Shown here piece after piece: positions 61,330 to 64,000 of a stretch of 64,000 bases of DNA. Position 1 is the stretch's first letter. Every line of letters begins with the position of its first letter. The position numbers and the translations under genes were made by a program. Origin of the DNA: Malania oleifera (lineage: Eukaryota; Streptophyta; Magnoliopsida; Santalales; Ximeniaceae); assembly GCF_029873635.1 (NCBI RefSeq), contig NC_080419.1, positions 68,414,823-68,478,822 on the forward strand, written 5' to 3'. The notes beneath the pieces were generated by a model, which was not told the DNA's origin, did no database searches, and worked only from the letters and a program-made list of their open reading frames with translations.

Positions 61330-62428
61330 CAAAACTATCGCTTATCCAAACATAACATATTACCTGCACCTCCAGCATTGTTCCCCTTAGTCGAGGTAAG
61401 CATATAGACACACGCCGGGCAGCCGCCGCCGCAAGGTACTGGGTTGTTCCTCCTATTCTGATTAGAAGCGTGTGCATTGCTCGGTGGAGCACAACAATCA
61501 CAAGCTATGTGGCCATGTCTGTCACACCTATCGCACATTGTATTCCCACTCTGACATTCCCTCCAATGCTTCCGATTACATCTGGCACAAAGGGGGCAGG
61601 ATGAATTCTCCTGGTAGTCTCGATCAACCCTATCTGATATCTGACCCCTAGCATCTTGATCTCCCCTCCAAGAATCCTATCGGACAATAGTATGTGAGCT
61701 AAAAGGTAGGGATCTATTTTTTGGATTCGCTTCTACCTCACTTTCCTGTATCCTGGCTTCAACTACCTTGGCCCTGTCCACCAGCTCAGAGAAACTCTGA
61801 GTTAACAATGCCACCACCTGAGCATGTATCCCCTATCTCATTCCTCTTTCAAACATCAGGGCTTTCAGCAGCTCATCCAGGACCATGTGTAGAGCGAAAT
61901 GAGATATTTCCACAAACTTGGCCGCATACTATTGCACAGTCATGGAACCCTAGTCAACTGTTGGAACTCCTCTACTTTAGCTACCTGGGTAGTAACGGGG
62001 AAATACCGGTCAAAGAACACCTCCCTAAAGGGACTCTAGGTGATGACTGCAGATCCTAGTTGTTGTTCCTCTACTAGCTTCATTGACCTCCACCACCTCT
62101 TTGCTTCCCCTACTAGTTCAAAGGTGGCGTATTGTACCCTTTGCTCCTTAGTATAGTGCAAAATTGTTAGGAGCTCTTCCATCTCCTAAATCCAATCCTC
62201 AGCTACGATCGAGTCTACACCTCCTACAAAAGCCGACGAACTTGTACGAGTGGACTGTTGAAAAGTGCAGCCCCTATCAGCTAGTGACTGATCCTGCTCT
62301 CTCCGAGCTTCCTTCTAAGCCTGATGTGCTTTGCTACGTAGCACCATCGAGGCATTAACGTCATCCTTACTGAAGGTATCCACGTTTTTATCTCCTCCGA
62401 TGTCAATGTCCTTCCCCCTAGAATCCAT
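61330..62428 (-). pseudogene. Element E gypsy gag
   Basis: From an ATG at 62428 (MDSRGKDIDIGGDKNVD) the minus strand gives a Retrotrans_gag-type domain ([16 protein letters not shown], then REVFFDRYFPVTTQVAKVEE, about 61970-62110) with stops near 62320, 62190 and 62040. A Cys-rich end follows: CARCNRKHWREC and the CCHC knuckle CDRCDRHGHIACDC (about 61495-61540). The frame stops at 61335, only about 130 bp before the polypurine tract, so pol is absent. Plus-strand ORFs over 61721-62358 are shadows. Confidence 0.82.
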
Positions 62429-62845
62429 CCTGCAGATAGGATAGAAAAAAACTTAGAATCTCCTCATTTATTATAATTGAAACAAGTTTGAAACGAAAAG
62501 CTACTATAGCATAGAAATTCTAATATATGATTCGTTCATATCGTCTTACCACAAAATCGTAACACCGACACAGCAAATATACTCAACTGATCTAACAGTC
62601 TAATTTACGTGCCCAAGTTCTAGTCCCTCAATCCAGAAATGAAACCATTAATGGATTTACTGTAGTTTTCCAAAAATCTTCATTACTAAAAAAACACAAA
62701 AGACCATCAAAGGATCTCCGCCTCCAAGTTTCCAGACCACTATTCTACATAACCTACCCACTCTTATCCTTATCCTAACTCAAACCTATACTCTATTATT
62801 AATCATCCTTAAAGTCTGCAGAACCATTAGGCTCTAATACCATCT
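62429..62845 (-). other. Element E leader and primer-binding site
   Basis: Untranslated leader between the 5' LTR and gag. The minus strand reads TGGTATTAGAGCC at 62830-62842, one mismatch from initiator tRNA-Met. Confidence 0.75.
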
Positions 62846-64000
62846 TGTAACACCTCGAACCCGCCAAGTAGGGCCCGGAGTTTATGTGTCTCATTCACCT
62901 GTTTTCGATACCCTAAACTACAATCACACAATAGAAATAAATAACGATCTCAATTTAAATACCATAGTATGTCTAAAAATCCCAACAACAAAAAAAAAAA
63001 AACAACTTCCATCTGATTATATTACATCCCAGTATTTAAAAATAAGTTATACATAAATCGTTCTTGCAGTCACCCCAAAATTTACAAAAAATACTACCTT
63101 GCTCGGAGCTCTAAGATCGATCACGTGATGGACCTGAAAATATAATAATTTGCTAAGGTGAGACACATCTCAGTAAGGAAGAATAAATCATAACAGTGTG
63201 TGGCAAAGGGTTTAATAAATACAAAATATAATCATTTGCTATTCAACATCAGTAAAGGAAACACATACAGATTTCACTCTCACATGCATAATTATTTTTA
63301 GTGATAATTCCCGAGAATAAGGAAGATTACCTATCTATACAAGTAACTTCCCTCTGCTCTAATACCAATACTAGGGCACTCACCTTACTCAGTAAGCTCT
63401 CAGATTATGTATATAGGTAAAGTCACTGAGAATAGGGATGATTACCCGCCCATACAAGTAGCTTCCCTCTGCTCAGGTACCAAACTGAAAAATTACTAGG
63501 GCACTCGATTTTATCAGTAAGCCCTCGGATAGAGAGTTTTTCTTTACCACAACTATACATACAATTAAATTCACGTACCATATATCCTATTAGATCACAT
63601 TCCACGTCAATTATCCTTATAGGAAAATACAGTCCACACAAGACTCATATCCACACAAGAAATACTGTCAACACAAGCCTCACATCCACACAGTTTTCTG
63701 CACAAGTTCTTCCCCACCAACCATCACTGTCGTACTTCGACAATGACCTATCCATATTATATCAGTAGAACAACCTCCTCAGGCATGCCAATGTTCTACC
63801 CTAATATATAATGACAATATAATAAGCTCCTCAGGCCCGCCAACGTTATATTGTAATTACATCTAAGCAATATAGCGAACTCCTCAGGCCTGCCAACATT
63901 ATATTGTGATAGACACGGATAACCACACAAAATGACCCATTTATACACATCAAATTATTCACCACACAGTAATCACAAGTAGTTAGTATTCGCAACCAAT
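62846..64000 (-). mobile_element. Element E 5' LTR, cut by the window edge
   Basis: Starts TGTAACACCTCGAACCC and follows 48466-49620 closely, including the TGAGACACATCTCAGTAAGG block (63162), two hairpin modules (63307-63535) and the CTCCTCAGGCCCGCCAA repeat (63765-63915). Minor indels separate the two copies. Confidence 0.85.

Larger units (their letters stand above)
48466..64000 (-). mobile_element. Element E: gag-only Ty3/gypsy element
   Basis: Two related LTRs (48466-61195 once D is removed, and 62846 to the window end) flank only 1650 bp. That interval holds, on the minus strand, a primer site, a gag and the standard gypsy 3' end (TTGAGGACGAAATTT then a G-rich polypurine tract). No protease, RT or integrase remains. 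This is the layout of TR-GAG type non-autonomous elements, or of an internal deletion. The left flank is ATACC (48461-48465); the right flank is outside the window. Confidence 0.82.

Noticed and set aside
61721..62358. Plus-strand ORFs of 112 and 64 codons
   Set aside because: They are antisense to the gypsy gag, whose minus-strand domain motifs are clear.
1..64000. tRNA, rRNA or other structural RNA genes
   Set aside because: I looked for tRNA-like and rRNA signatures and saw only primer-binding sites complementary to tRNA-Met.

Overview
This is plant nuclear DNA, almost certainly from a eudicot with a repeat-rich genome. It holds one ordinary intron-containing gene. Nearly everything else is LTR retrotransposon sequence, in layers of nested insertions. 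Most copies are Ty1/copia elements that look like the SIRE/Maximus lineage: UBN2-type Gag with a CCHC knuckle, a protease-integrase-RT-RNase H polyprotein, an initiator tRNA-Met primer site, and LTRs of about 1.5-2.2 kb. Ty3/gypsy copies are also present. I cannot name the species. All element reading frames carry stops or frameshifts, so none looks autonomous.

Layout. (1) 1-131 is the 3' tail of a copia LTR lying in the gag of element F (minus strand, 132-3414, running off the left edge). (2) Element A (plus, 3461-39900, target duplication CCTTA) is a copia element stretched to 36 kb by insertions. A solo copia LTR (3650-5890, AATTT) sits in its 5' LTR. Element N1 (minus, 8886-33289) sits in its gag. 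N1 is itself split by element B (minus, 14349-26629, CATTG), and its right LTR is split by a gypsy-type solo LTR (30280-33072). B is split in its gag by another gypsy-type solo LTR (20436-22832, TAATA). The order of insertion is therefore A, then N1, then B, then the 20436 LTR. (3) A second solo copia LTR lies at 40222-42354 (ACTTG), followed by a tandem repeat of about 149 bp at 42640-43290. (4) The host gene, five exons on the minus strand at 44327-47540, encodes a 564-residue protein that I do not recognise. (5) 48466-64000 is a gag-only gypsy element E (minus), whose 3' LTR is split by copia element D (minus, 49799-60448, GTTCA).

The main new signals are in the regulatory and RNA parts of the elements. 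Most copia LTRs carry a box matching the plant mitosis-specific activator (MYB3R site) about 15-30 bp upstream of the TATA box, intact in three copies and decayed mainly at its CpG in others. Upstream of that lie arrays of short near-palindromic words, with a different word in each family. In the two elements with an extra ORF after pol (N1 and D), the same word array is repeated just upstream of that ORF, as if it had its own promoter. Two hairpins downstream of the TATA box show compensatory base changes between families, one in R/U5 and one at the U5 end. The gypsy LTRs carry an unrelated hairpin module of their own.
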